A stretch of DNA of 64,000 bases, from assembly GCF_900184255.1 (NCBI RefSeq), contig NZ_LT854640.1, forward strand, positions 2,234,877 through 2,298,876, read 5' to 3'. Source of the DNA: Haloimpatiens massiliensis (lineage in GTDB: Bacteria > Bacillota > Clostridia > Clostridiales > Clostridiaceae). A program made the translations under genes and the position numbers. Shown here in pieces: positions 43,096 to 52,042 of the stretch. A model generated the notes under the pieces. It was not told the origin of the DNA. It saw only the letters and a list, made by a program, of their open reading frames with translations, and did not search any database. How positions within the stretch are numbered: position 1 is the stretch's first letter; the number at the start of each line of letters is the position of its first letter.

Positions 43096-43566
43096 TTAAT
43101 AGGTAAATTCCATTCTAATAAATTGTCCACAACCAAGAGGCGTATCTCTTTCATAAGTATCTATTACATTGAATCCTGCTCGCTTATAACATTTAATAGC
43201 TCTTTCATTAAAAGAACGGACTTCTAAAACAATCTTTTTATCTGGGTACACTTTCTTGCACTGTTGTTTTAATATTTCCATTAAAACCTTTCCTAAACCT
43301 TTTCCACATAGAGATGGCTTTAGCGCAAGGCCAATAAGAACATACTTATCTTTGTTCATTAATCTTATATATCCGCATAAGCAATTGCATTCATCAATTA
43401 CAGCTTTAAATTCACTTTTTCGCTTTTCTTCTATTGTAACGCCCCATTTTGCATTAGATATTTTGTCCCATTCTGGGTAGTTGTATATAGAATATTCACC
43501 GTCATACTTCCAATCACAAACCTCTTTCGCATGTACTCTTGTAAAATCCACTAAAATTAAATTCAT
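43096..43566 (-). CDS. GNAT family N-acetyltransferase
   Basis: 156 residues from ATG 43566, eight bases after AGGGG (an in-frame GTG nine bases upstream is less well placed). The acetyl-CoA loop reads LALKPSLCGKGLGKVLMEIL, followed by LEVRSFNERAIKCYKRAGF. It has an unusual N-terminus, DFTRVHAKEVCDWKYDGEYSIYNYPEW. It lies inside the tungsten island between tupC and the mog/moaB-type gene on the same strand but with long spacers on both sides. A link to cofactor synthesis is not supported by sequence. Confidence 0.83.
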   Translation of the reverse strand: MNLILVDFTRVHAKEVCDWKYDGEYSIYNYPEWDKISNAKWGVTIEEKRKSEFKAVIDECNCLCGYIRLMNKDKYVLIGLALKPSLCGKGLGKVLMEILKQQCKKVYPDKKIVLEVRSFNERAIKCYKRAGFNVIDTYERDTPLGCGQFIRMEFTY

Positions 43567-43956
43567 TACATACACCCCTAATAATTTCTTTTGATTACAC
43601 TACACTGTTTAATAATTAGTTTTTTATTTTATATTTACTTCTTCATTTTGTATTTGTATTTGTTTTTGTTTTTCTATTTTGATTTCAAATATTTATTTTG
43701 CTTTTATTTATTTTACTTAAGCATTTTCTTTTTATTTGTTTATTTTGCCTTCACCTATTTGTGTTGCATCTACCTATTATTTTCATTTACTTACTTTGCA
43801 GTTACTTACTCAACTTTCGCACATAAATTTCAAGCTCTACATTAGATGAATAAAGCAAATGTAAATATACAAATATAATTTTCAACTTGAAATTTAGAAT
43901 GTAAAATTTAAAATTAAGATTGAAATTCATAGAGAATTTCTTGAATTTATATTTTA
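43567..43956. other. Low-complexity AT-rich spacer
   Basis: Dominated by TTTTATTTGTATTTATTTTG-like stretches and, near 43880-43930, AATTTAAAATTAAG repeats. No gene or regulatory signal is seen. Confidence 0.5.
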
Positions 43957-43983
43957 TCAAAAACTCCTAAAGGAGTTTCGTAA
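43957..43983 (-). terminator. Intrinsic terminator after tupC
   Basis: On the minus strand AAACTCC-TTTA-GGAGTTT is followed by TTGATAAAAT. It lies about 45 bp after the tupC stop. Confidence 0.65.
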
Positions 43984-44029
43984 ATTGTAAATTTTAAATT
44001 TTAAATTCTTATTCTATAACTGAGAAAGC

Positions 44030-44722
44030 TTACTTATTTAAAATAAGTTTAACTTTAGAGTTTGTAGGGGTATTAAATACAACATTTTTTTCACCCTGCT
44101 CTATTACCTTACCCTTGTCCATAAATATCACATAATCCGCTATTCTCTCAGCTTGGTACAAGTCGTGAGTAACAATAATTATGATCTTTTTATTATCCAT
44201 AATATCCTTAATTAACTTCTCAGCGGCCATAGTGCTTTCTATATCCATACTAGCTGTAGGTTCGTCCAATATCACAACCTCTGTTTCCAATATGGCTGTT
44301 CGCAAAAGTGACACTTTTGCCGATTCCCCTCCAGATAGTTTTTTTGCATTTTTATTAAGAATCTCATCTATTTCAAAATATTTACTATAATTTTCAAATC
44401 TTTTATTAATAATCTCTTTAGAAATTTTTCTAAATTTTAGTCCCATTATAACGTTTTCCTTCACAGAAGAATTAAATAAAAAAGGTTGCTGAGACATCAT
44501 AGAAATTTCTTTCTTTTTCTCATTAAACTCTCCATCATCATATAAAATTTTCCCCTGAGTTAGTTCATTAAATCCTGCTATACATTGTAGCAGCGTGCTT
44601 TTCCCACTACCATTCAATCCCAATACCGCGTATATATGTCCCTCTTCAAAAACAATGTGTTCTGCATCTAAAACTTTCCTGCCACTATATTCTTTTACCC
44701 CATTAATTAACTCTATATTCAC
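44030..44722 (-). CDS. tupC: Tungstate ABC transporter ATP-binding protein TupC
   Basis: 230 residues. ATPase with Walker A GLNGSGKSTLL, Q-loop MMSQQPFLF, signature LSGGESAKVSLLRT, Walker B VVILDEPTASMD and switch VTHDLYQAERIADYVIFMDKGKVIE. The start is GTG 44722 after AAAGGAG. It lies downstream of the permease and binding-protein genes, so it drives tungstate (less likely molybdate) import. It is the last gene of the tup series; a terminator follows. Confidence 0.9.
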   Translation of the reverse strand: MNIELINGVKEYSGRKVLDAEHIVFEEGHIYAVLGLNGSGKSTLLQCIAGFNELTQGKILYDDGEFNEKKKEISMMSQQPFLFNSSVKENVIMGLKFRKISKEIINKRFENYSKYFEIDEILNKNAKKLSGGESAKVSLLRTAILETEVVILDEPTASMDIESTMAAEKLIKDIMDNKKIIIIVTHDLYQAERIADYVIFMDKGKVIEQGEKNVVFNTPTNSKVKLILNK

Positions 44723-44831
44723 ACTTTTTTACTCCTTTCAATGTAATGACATTTTTCCTTATTACCATTTCCATGGATTTTACTGTTTCATAAGTTTTAT
44801 CTATATTCATTCTCATTATTTTTAATTATCT

Positions 44832-45503
44832 TTATGATTTTTCATTACATTGAAAGAAATGAAGAAGGGCATTAATTGCAAATGATATAATTAATAATAT
44901 GCCACCTATTACTATGGCCTCATTAAAATTACCCTTACCTGTTTCCAGTGCAATATATGTGGTCATTACTCTTGTAAATCCCTTGATATTTCCACCAACT
45001 ATCATAACCGCTCCTACCTCAGATATAGCTCGTCCAAAGCCTGCTGTTATAACCGACAATAACTGTATTTTATTTTCTTTTATGATAATAAAAAAGGTCT
45101 CAAGCCTATGAGCCCCTAATGTGGTACATGTATTTTTTATATCTCTACCATTTTTAGATATAATGGACACAGTAAGTCCAAATACTATAGGAAATATAAG
45201 CAATGTCTGTGCTATTATCATTGCAGTAGGTGTAAATAATAATTCCAGGTGGCCTAAAGGTCCTTTCCTAGATAATAAAAGATACACCAATAATCCCATA
45301 AGAACTGGTGGTACACTCATTAGGGTATCAGTAATTTGAGTTACCGCTCTTTTCAGCTTAAAATCTAATAAAGCACAGGGAATGCCTAAAAACATTCCCA
45401 GTATTGAAGCAATTAAAGTTGATGATAATGAAACATAAAGAGACATTAATACCACAGGCGTAATTTCCTTAAAATTAACCATATTAAAGATTCCCTGTTC
45501 CAT
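44832..45503 (-). CDS. tupB: Tungstate ABC transporter permease TupB
   Basis: 223 residues with about five membrane helices, from ATG 45503 after AGGTG (a GTG nine bases upstream is in frame). The permease coupling segment reads TCTTLGAHRLETFFIIIKENKIQLLSVITAGFGRAISEVGAVMIVGGN, where the SEVGA stretch is typical of tungstate/molybdate/sulfate permeases. FSMIN-like start NMVNFKEITPVVLMSLYVSLSSTLIASILGMFLGIP is the first helix pair. It pairs with TupA and TupC. Confidence 0.9.
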   Translation of the reverse strand: MEQGIFNMVNFKEITPVVLMSLYVSLSSTLIASILGMFLGIPCALLDFKLKRAVTQITDTLMSVPPVLMGLLVYLLLSRKGPLGHLELLFTPTAMIIAQTLLIFPIVFGLTVSIISKNGRDIKNTCTTLGAHRLETFFIIIKENKIQLLSVITAGFGRAISEVGAVMIVGGNIKGFTRVMTTYIALETGKGNFNEAIVIGGILLIISFAINALLHFFQCNEKS

Positions 45504-45534
45504 AAAAATCACCTATTTCTCATGTATTTCCTCA

Positions 45535-45676
45535 CATCTATTTTTTGTATCTATTTCTTTGAATTTATTTCTTTACATCTTCTTATTTGAACACATTTCT
45601 TTATATTTATTTCTTTATATACATATACATTTCTTTATATTTATTTCTTTGTGCATTTTATACATATTCTTTGCAT
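45535..45676. repeat. Imperfect 12-bp tandem repeats (ATTTATTTCTTT)
   Basis: Ten or more units of ATTTATTTCTTT/ATCTATTTCTTT fill the tupA-tupB spacer. On the transcribed minus strand they read AAAGAAATAAAT. No gene is present. The repeats lengthen the intercistronic region and carry no terminator-like stem. Confidence 0.75.
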
Positions 45677-46537
45677 CTATTTCTTTGCATTAGGTATAAA
45701 TAATGCTTGTCCGAATTTATCTTTGCCATATTCCCCTATAAGCTTTTGACCTTTATCAGAAAGCATCCAATCTATGTATTCTTTAGCTTCCTTCTCTTTA
45801 ATTTTATGTTTTTCAATATTTAACATTATAACTCCATATTGATTATATAAATTCTCACTTTTTTCAGTTACTATTTCTAAGTCAAGCTTGTCTTTCATAG
45901 ACAAATAAGTTGCTCTATCTGTCAATGTATATGCCTTTTTTTCATCTGCCATTTGCAGTACTGCTCCCATACCTTTACCAGCACTAATATACCATTCCCC
46001 TTTAGGATCTACTTTTGCATCCTTCCAAAGTTTCTTTTCTTTAGTGTGAGTACCTGATTCATCTCCTCTAGATACAAATGAAGCTTTGCTTTCACTTATT
46101 AATTTTAAAGCTTCTACTGCATCATTAGGAGCTTTTTCTTTTAGCTTTGCAGTATCTTCTTTTGGTCCAACTATAATAAAATCATTGTACATAACATCAT
46201 GTCTTTCTGTTCCATAGCCATTTTTAATAAATTCTTCCTCTTTAGCTTTAGCATGAACCAAAAGGCAATCTGCATCACCGTTTTGTCCGAGTTTAAGAGC
46301 TTCTCCTGTTCCCTTTGCAACTACCTTAACATCTATTCCTGTATCCTTTTTAAACTCAGGTAATAAATAATCCAAAAGTCCTGAGTCCTGAGTACTTGTA
46401 GTAGTAGCAAGTATCATAGTTCTGTTCTCTTTTTTTGCTGTATCCTTTTTAGTGGCATCATTTTTCGTAGCATTACCACAGCCCGCAATACTTAATGCCA
46501 TAAAAAAGCTAGTTAGTAATAAAACACCTTTCTTCAT
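45677..46537 (-). CDS. tupA: Tungstate-binding lipoprotein TupA
   Basis: 286 residues. Lipoprotein signal MKKGVLLLTSFFMALSIAGC with a lipobox cysteine at 20, a charged linker, then the oxyanion-binding domain. TTTSTQDSGLLDYLLPEF (about 46-63) is the TupA signature; the TTTS loop binds tungstate. GDADCLLVHAKAKEEEF and SRGDESGTHTKEKKLW are further family motifs. Its presence with the tungsten enzyme points to tungstate as the substrate. It starts at ATG 46537 after GGAGGG. An insertion sequence begins only 26 bp upstream of the start codon. Confidence 0.94.
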   Translation of the reverse strand: MKKGVLLLTSFFMALSIAGCGNATKNDATKKDTAKKENRTMILATTTSTQDSGLLDYLLPEFKKDTGIDVKVVAKGTGEALKLGQNGDADCLLVHAKAKEEEFIKNGYGTERHDVMYNDFIIVGPKEDTAKLKEKAPNDAVEALKLISESKASFVSRGDESGTHTKEKKLWKDAKVDPKGEWYISAGKGMGAVLQMADEKKAYTLTDRATYLSMKDKLDLEIVTEKSENLYNQYGVIMLNIEKHKIKEKEAKEYIDWMLSDKGQKLIGEYGKDKFGQALFIPNAKK

Positions 46538-46562
46538 AAAGTTCCCTCCTAAGATTTTTTGT

Positions 46563-48367
46563 TAGTGTAAAGTTTTTTTACACTATTTTTATAAAATTTC
46601 TTTATATATCAAGGGTTACAGAGTTTTTTAAATAAAAAAACAATGACCCCCTTTTTTATGCTATAATTGAATCGCCAAAACACAAAAATAACATGAAAGG
46701 ATGTCATTGCTATGGATTCAATTATAACTTATTTAATTTCCTATAATCAATATCTTTTAAAAATAATTTATCAATTACTTATGTTTATTTGTAAATACAT
46801 TCCTCTTAAGCAGTGGGCTTTTGAGGATTCACATAGTCCCGAATATCAAAAATTCAAAGTGGATAAACTACCTAAAATTGTTCGTTTTGAAAAGGTAGAC
46901 TATCAACTTCTTTTAGCTTACTATAAACATAAATATAATAAACTAACCAAACCTGTTCAGAGACGTAATGGGAAGTCCGTCCCTGAAAATATCCTATGTC
47001 CTAAATGCGGTGCCCCTCACCAGTATATCTACGATAATAATGGCTCTAGAGGTCAATACCAGTGCAAGGTTTGTGGTCAAAATTTTAATGAAAGTAACCA
47101 CACTACTAAACCTATAGTATTTAGTTGTCCTTATTGCGGACAAACTCTTTCTCCAAAGAAAGATCGTAAGCATTTTAGAATACATAAATGTGTTAATCCT
47201 AAGTGTTCCTACTACCGCAAGAACTTAGACAAACTGCCTAAAGACTTAAGTGACGCTGATAAACACAAGTACAAGCTCCACTACATCTATCGTGAGTTCA
47301 CCATAGATTTCTTCAAAATGGACTTACATGAACTTCCTTCTAGAGCAATTAACTTTAAGTATAAGAAGTTCAATGCCCACATTATGGGGCTTTGCCTTAC
47401 TTATCACGTTAATCTTAAGCTATCTACTAGGCAGACAGCACATGCCTTGGAGGAAGTACATGGTATAAAGATTTCACATACAATGATTGCTAATTATGCT
47501 ATGACTGCTGCCGCAGTTATAAAGCCATTTGTAGATACTTTTGACTATAATCCTTCTAACATCCTTTCTGCTGATGAAACATACATTAAGGTAAAAGGCA
47601 TAAAGCATTATGTTTGGATTATCATGGATGCTTGTAAAAAGTCTATTCTTGGCTACCAAGTATCCGATACTCGTGCTGTAGGTCCATGTATCCTCGCTAT
47701 GCGTATGGCTTTTGAGAAGTTTAAAAACTTCCCTAATAAAGCCTTAAAATTCATTGCAGATGGCTATAGTGCCTACCCTCTTGCAAGTCAGCAGTGTAAA
47801 CTCGTTAATGGCTGGGACTTTGATGTTACTCAAGTTATCGGACTCACCAATAATGATGCTGTATCCACCGAATTTCGTTGGGTAAAGCAAGTAGTAGAAC
47901 GGCTTAACCGCACCTTCAAGTCTTCTTATCGCGTTACCTGCGGTTATGGAAGCGAGAATGGTGCACTTTATGGCGTTTCCCTTTGGGTTGCCTATTATAA
48001 CTTTCTACGTCCTCATCCTTATAACTACTGGAAGCCACTAAATGAGATAGATATTTTAACTAATGCGGGCAATATGCCTGCTAAGTGGCAATTACTTATT
48101 TACCTTGGTCAACAAACAATATTAAAGATGCAAACTGAAAATTCTGCTTAATTTAGTTGTAAAGTAAATATGGGATATTTATTAACCACTACGTGAATAA
48201 CTCAATGTAGAGATTACTAATATCAAAAATTTTCCTTCACTCAAAAGGATTTTTTGTCATGCCTAAAATTCGTTATTTCATCTTCAAATCACAAAGTATT
48301 TTATTATTCTGCGCCCTTCGGGCAAAACATTTTTAAACTTAGCTTTTTCATATTTCACTTTACACTA
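46563..48367. mobile_element. DDE-transposase insertion sequence (about 1.8 kb)
   Basis: Proposed ends are the inverted repeats TAGTGTAAAGT at 46563-46573 and 48357-48367 (inverse), lying 139 bp before and 206 bp after the transposase frame. No target duplication was recognised, so the ends are provisional. The right non-coding part contains a small GCCC/GGGC stem (about 48312-48323). Confidence 0.6.
46712..48151 (+). CDS. DDE transposase with N-terminal zinc ribbons (IS6/IS240-like core)
   Basis: 479 residues. The N-terminal third has two zinc-ribbon pairs (CPKCGAPHQY...CKVCGQNF and CPYCGQTL...CVNPKCSYY). A helix-turn-helix region (LSTRQTAHALEEVHGIKISHTMI) is followed by the RNase H-like catalytic core with D in ILSADETYIKVKG, D in KFIADGYSAYPLA and E in VKQVVERLNRTFK. 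The DETYIKVKG start of the core is like IS6/IS240 transposases, but the long N-terminus is not, so the exact family is left open. It is preceded by TATAAT near 46662 and an AAGGATG site. Intact and possibly active. Confidence 0.88.
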   Translation: MDSIITYLISYNQYLLKIIYQLLMFICKYIPLKQWAFEDSHSPEYQKFKVDKLPKIVRFEKVDYQLLLAYYKHKYNKLTKPVQRRNGKSVPENILCPKCGAPHQYIYDNNGSRGQYQCKVCGQNFNESNHTTKPIVFSCPYCGQTLSPKKDRKHFRIHKCVNPKCSYYRKNLDKLPKDLSDADKHKYKLHYIYREFTIDFFKMDLHELPSRAINFKYKKFNAHIMGLCLTYHVNLKLSTRQTAHALEEVHGIKISHTMIANYAMTAAAVIKPFVDTFDYNPSNILSADETYIKVKGIKHYVWIIMDACKKSILGYQVSDTRAVGPCILAMRMAFEKFKNFPNKALKFIADGYSAYPLASQQCKLVNGWDFDVTQVIGLTNNDAVSTEFRWVKQVVERLNRTFKSSYRVTCGYGSENGALYGVSLWVAYYNFLRPHPYNYWKPLNEIDILTNAGNMPAKWQLLIYLGQQTILKMQTENSA

Positions 48368-48511
48368 TCGATTTTTTAACATTCTGAAAATAAAACTTTC
48401 TGATTATTTTGAATAATAAAATTCTACATACTCTTATATTATATAATATTTTGTATCACTTCAATACATTTATTAAATTTTTCTTATATCAAACCCTATT
48501 TCTAACATTTT

Positions 48512-48528
48512 TGTTCCATTTAAGAACA
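48512..48528. promoter_or_regulatory. Perfect dyad matching the aldehyde-oxidoreductase activator sites
   Basis: TGTTCCATTTAAGAACA is a symmetric TGTTC-N7-GAACA and shares its first 14 bases with the site at 33348. If the insertion sequence at 46563-48367 were removed, it would lie about 170 bp upstream of tupA. No -24/-12 element was found nearby. Confidence 0.5.
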
Positions 48529-48546
48529 CTCCGTAAAATAAAATAT

Positions 48547-48749
48547 GGGGACAGTTAACAACTTTAATCATAAAAGCCATTAAAATAACAGGATGAATAG
48601 AGCAAAATAAGGGACGATTAACAATTAATTTTATAACTGTATTCCAAATTCCAAATAAAAATACAAATAAATAAAAATATAAAATAAAATATAGGGACGG
48701 TTAACAACTTTAATCATAAAAGCCATTAAAATAACAGGATAAATAGAGT
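48547..48749. repeat. Duplicated segment headed by REP-like arms
   Basis: GGGGACAGTTAACAACTTT at 48547 and AGGGACGGTTAACAACTTT at 48692 are each followed by the same about 40 bases (TAATCATAAAAGCCATTAAA and on), so a 60-bp unit is duplicated about 146 bp apart in direct orientation. A diverged arm GGGACGATTAACAA lies between them near 48611. The gap 48368-48980 has no gene. Confidence 0.7.
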
Positions 48750-48890
48750 TATACTTCATCTATACTTTTTTATTTTATATAGCACCCTTTACATAACCCC
48801 TATAAACCTTATATTTGCATTTTTATACTTTTGCTCTTAAATATCTTGCATATTTCATTAATTTCATTTTTGCAGTTCTTCTTTTTGATT

Positions 48891-48924
48891 AAAAGTTGTT
48901 AACAAAAAAATTGTTAACTGTCCC
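48891..48924. repeat. Compact REP-like inverted pair
   Basis: AAAAGTTGTTAAC, a short A-rich spacer, then GTTAACTGTCCC. The inner GTTAAC sequences form a tight dyad. It lies about 57 bp downstream of the MutS2-like gene stop. Confidence 0.55.
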
Positions 48925-48980
48925 TATGTCCCTTATATATAAACTCTCCCTATATATTTTTTTGTCCCTTTGTTTTGCTC

Positions 48981-50930
48981 TTATTTTATTTCAATTTCTA
49001 CTCCTTCTACATGCCTTTTGCTCATGATTTTCTCCTTTTTTCTGTTTTCTTTTGATTTTAAAATAATATCAAAATCATAATCTTCTGGATAAAGTTCCTC
49101 TTTTTCTATATAAAGGGTAAGTCTTTTTTTATTTATTTTAATTTTTTTCCTCATAACCATAACTCCATATTCCCCTTTATTGTTCTCAATGTCACAAATA
49201 ATTCCGGTTCTATCCATGAAACTTATATAAACACAATCACCAATATTAAATTTAGGTTTTACATTTTGCTTTTCTGATACTTTTCTCATTTTTTCTGCAT
49301 TTTTAAGCTTTTGAATTTGCTCTTTATGCTGATCATATCCTTCACTCTTTTTTAATAAAAATTCAACAAATTCTTTCTTATATACAGAGTAATCCTTTTG
49401 CTCTTTATAAGTTATTTCATGAGCTCTTTCTATTAATTTCTCAGGTATACCCAACCTTAACGCTATCAAAAATGCATTACTTTCCCCAGGTTTTCCTATA
49501 TTAAGCTTATAAAGCGGCTTTAAAGTATTTATATCAAATTCCATACATCCATTTACAAACCCCTCATGATTATTTGCAAATTCCTTTATTTCATTGTAAT
49601 GAGTTGTAGCTAATATAGTAGAACCTTTTTTATATATCTCCTCCAGCACTGCAACAGCTATGCCCATGCCCTCTCCAGGATCTGTACCTGATCCAATCTC
49701 ATCTATAATCACAAGAGAATATTCATCTGCAGAATTTATAATGTCTATAATATTTTTAATATGAGATGAAAAAGTACTCAAATTTTGCTCAATACTCTGA
49801 CCGTCCCCAATGTCGCCCAATATATCTGCAAACACAGAAAATTCGCTTCCTTCGTCTACAGGCACATGAAGACCTGACTGTGCCATCATTGTCAAAAGTC
49901 CCACAGTTTTAAGAGCAACAGTTTTTCCACCAGTATTTGGGCCTGTAATAACTACAGCTTTATACCTGTCCCCAACTGTAAAATTTAATGGTACAGCATT
50001 CTTACCTATTAAGGGGTGTTTACCGTTTTTTATGTTTATATATTTTCTCTTATTAAACTTCACTCCTCTACCATCCAAAGCCTTGCTATACTTACCTTTA
50101 GCAAAAATAAAATCGTAGTAACTCATGGTTTCAATATTAATATTTATTTCTTTTTCAAAACCACACACCATATTAGTAAGCTCTGAAAGAATTCTATAAA
50201 CTTCTTTTTCTTCTTCAATTTTATATAAATTAAGCTCATCCTGAAGTTTTTTAATCTCTACTGGTTCAATAAACACTGTAGAACCACTGCCTGATTTATC
50301 ATGAATACTTCCATGAACATTATTTTTATACTCACTCTTTATTGGAATAACATATCTGCCATTTCTTTGACTTACCAATGCATCTTGAAAATAATTTCTA
50401 TACTTATCGCTTCTAAGCATACTCTCAAGTTTGTTTTTTATTCTATCCTCTAAAATCCATATTCTTTTTCTTATTTTTAAAAGTTTAGAACTGGCTCTAT
50501 CATCCACTCTTCCATGAGAAATACATCTTTCAATTTCTTCTCTTACATCGTGAAGTTCATAAGCTGAAAGCACATAACTGCTTACATTAGGTGCAACAAA
50601 CTCCTTATCTTTCATAAATCTCTTAAGCTTATTTATTTCTCTTAATAAACCTACTATAATATCTAAATCCTCTGGAATAAGTATTGCTCCTTTTTCTATC
50701 TTTTGCTTCACAGTTTTTATGCCCGTTAAACTATTAATTGGAACGCTAGAACTTATATCCACCACCGCCCTTGCTTCTGTAGTCTCCTGCATATTTTGCT
50801 GAATTATCTTCTCATCCAAGTAAGGCTCTAACTTATCAATCATGTCCTTTGCATAATCCGATAATGCATAACTTTTTAATATTTCCTTTATTTTATTGTA
50901 TTCTAATATTTCAGTAGCTTTTTTATTCAC
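48981..50930 (-). CDS. MutS2-like ATPase lacking the Smr nuclease domain
   Basis: 649 residues from GTG 50930 (GGAGGG seven bases upstream; an ATG at 50945 has no binding site). It has the MutS2 core: helical lever, SQRNGRYVIPIKSEYKNNVHGSIHDKSGSGSTVFIEP, Walker A ITGPNTGGKTVALKT, SFSSHIKNII-type dimer motif, Walker B LVIIDEIGSGTDPGEG and STILATTHYNEIKEFA. Typical MutS2 is about 780-790 residues and ends in an Smr nuclease domain. Here the C-terminus after about residue 560 is a short basic tail (RKKEKIMSKRHVEGVEIEIK). It is therefore a Smr-less paralogue, perhaps acting on recombination intermediates or collided ribosomes without cleavage. Confidence 0.9.
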   Translation of the reverse strand: MNKKATEILEYNKIKEILKSYALSDYAKDMIDKLEPYLDEKIIQQNMQETTEARAVVDISSSVPINSLTGIKTVKQKIEKGAILIPEDLDIIVGLLREINKLKRFMKDKEFVAPNVSSYVLSAYELHDVREEIERCISHGRVDDRASSKLLKIRKRIWILEDRIKNKLESMLRSDKYRNYFQDALVSQRNGRYVIPIKSEYKNNVHGSIHDKSGSGSTVFIEPVEIKKLQDELNLYKIEEEKEVYRILSELTNMVCGFEKEININIETMSYYDFIFAKGKYSKALDGRGVKFNKRKYINIKNGKHPLIGKNAVPLNFTVGDRYKAVVITGPNTGGKTVALKTVGLLTMMAQSGLHVPVDEGSEFSVFADILGDIGDGQSIEQNLSTFSSHIKNIIDIINSADEYSLVIIDEIGSGTDPGEGMGIAVAVLEEIYKKGSTILATTHYNEIKEFANNHEGFVNGCMEFDINTLKPLYKLNIGKPGESNAFLIALRLGIPEKLIERAHEITYKEQKDYSVYKKEFVEFLLKKSEGYDQHKEQIQKLKNAEKMRKVSEKQNVKPKFNIGDCVYISFMDRTGIICDIENNKGEYGVMVMRKKIKINKKRLTLYIEKEELYPEDYDFDIILKSKENRKKEKIMSKRHVEGVEIEIK

Positions 50931-51087
50931 TGTTAATCCCTCCATTTATTTAATCTTATAAGCCCTTTGCTTAATACTAATACACACAAATCACACACTT
51001 TTAATATGCTTAACTCACTTAATACTGATAAATCCAACTCCAAAACACTCAACATATACTAATTCCTCCTATTTTTTTGTATTAAAA

Positions 51088-51123
51088 AAGGCTGCAAATG
51101 AACAACAGCTCATTTACAGCCTT
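51088..51123 (-). terminator. Strong intrinsic terminator without an adjacent gene
   Basis: AAGGCTG-AAATGA pairs with TCATTT-CAGCCTT. On the minus strand it is followed by TTTTTTAATAC. The nearest minus-strand gene upstream is the RAYT, 920 bp away, with only a gene remnant in between. Confidence 0.7.
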
Positions 51124-51457
51124 AATTAGCATTTTGTTTTATAGTTTATAACAAACCTATCTGCAATCAATCCAACACTTTTAAATTCTAATTGTAATTT
51201 AAATTTAGAATTTTCCCATGTACTTACATGTTATTTACAGACTTTCAATTACTTATGCATTAAGCTCTCATTATACTATATATTAACACTCATATCTCGC
51301 TCAGATCTCGATTATCCATGTTAATATATACTTAATGTATGCTTTATAATGTATGCTTCAGTAATCTCAGTAATAATCTTTATAAAATTATTAATTGCCT
51401 TTTTCTACCCTATAAAGATTATATTATAAACATAAACGCATTTTTAGGTATAAAAAT

Positions 51458-51475
51458 ACCGTGCTAATGCACGGT
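51458..51475 (-). terminator. Intrinsic terminator after a gene remnant
   Basis: ACCGTGC-ATTA-GCACGGT on the minus strand is followed by ATTTTTATACC. It overlaps the stop codon of the fragment at 51475-51588. Confidence 0.65.
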
Positions 51476-51588
51476 TAGTTATTACCAATACAAAAAGGAT
51501 GCTGTTTTACCGTGTTCTTATCTAAGTGATGCCTAAAAAAGTCTAAACCAAATAAACCTTTAATACAGGTTTCAAAAAACTCTCTAGG
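51475..51588 (-). pseudogene. C-terminal fragment of an unrecognised protein
   Basis: An open stretch of 37 codons after a TAG, with no start codon, ends FRHHLDKNTVKQHPFCIGNN and a TAA directly in front of a terminator. The composition and the well-placed terminator suggest the tail of a former gene. Upstream (51589-51760) all frames are full of stops. The family was not recognised. The rest of the gap 50931-52042 shows no other gene. Confidence 0.35.
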
Positions 51589-51766
51589 CTACTCTATTAA
51601 ATTTACTTACTTAGTTAAGAACAACCTCACTCACAAAACATTCTCCTTTACATTAAAACTATTCATCTAAATCATTTACTAAGTTTAATAAATTTTGTAA
51701 TTTCACAAAATTTCAATATTATTATAACAGTTATTGCTATAATATTCAAGAAAAACTAAGAAACTT

Positions 51767-51787
51767 GGGGACAGTTAATAACCTTTA
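51767..51787 (+). repeat. REP-like arm downstream of the RAYT gene
   Basis: GGGGACAGTTAATAACCTTT matches the repeat arm with one change. It is a single arm with no clear partner, 256 bp beyond the RAYT stop. Confidence 0.6.
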
Positions 51788-52042
51788 TAGTTTTAAGAAA
51801 GTTTCAGAAATTTGAGAGTTAAAAACCAATCATTAATTAATGAAGGTTAATTTTTTATCTATCTCCTATTATTTAATTTAAATATATCCACAGTATATGC
51901 AGCATTGTAAATTCTTATATCAATAGGCTCGTACACATTAAATATAAAATCACAAATAAGACCCTCTATATAAAGTGAAAAATAAAAATGGTATTTTCAA
52001 ATCAAATAAAAAAATTCTATTAAATTTTACAACGTAACTTCA

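Noticed and set aside
43591..43845. Plus-strand frame rich in Phe, Tyr and Leu
   Set aside because: Translation of low-complexity T-rich spacer; no start signal and no conserved motif.
47474..47659. Minus-strand frames inside the DDE transposase gene
   Set aside because: Shadows of the well-supported plus-strand transposase.
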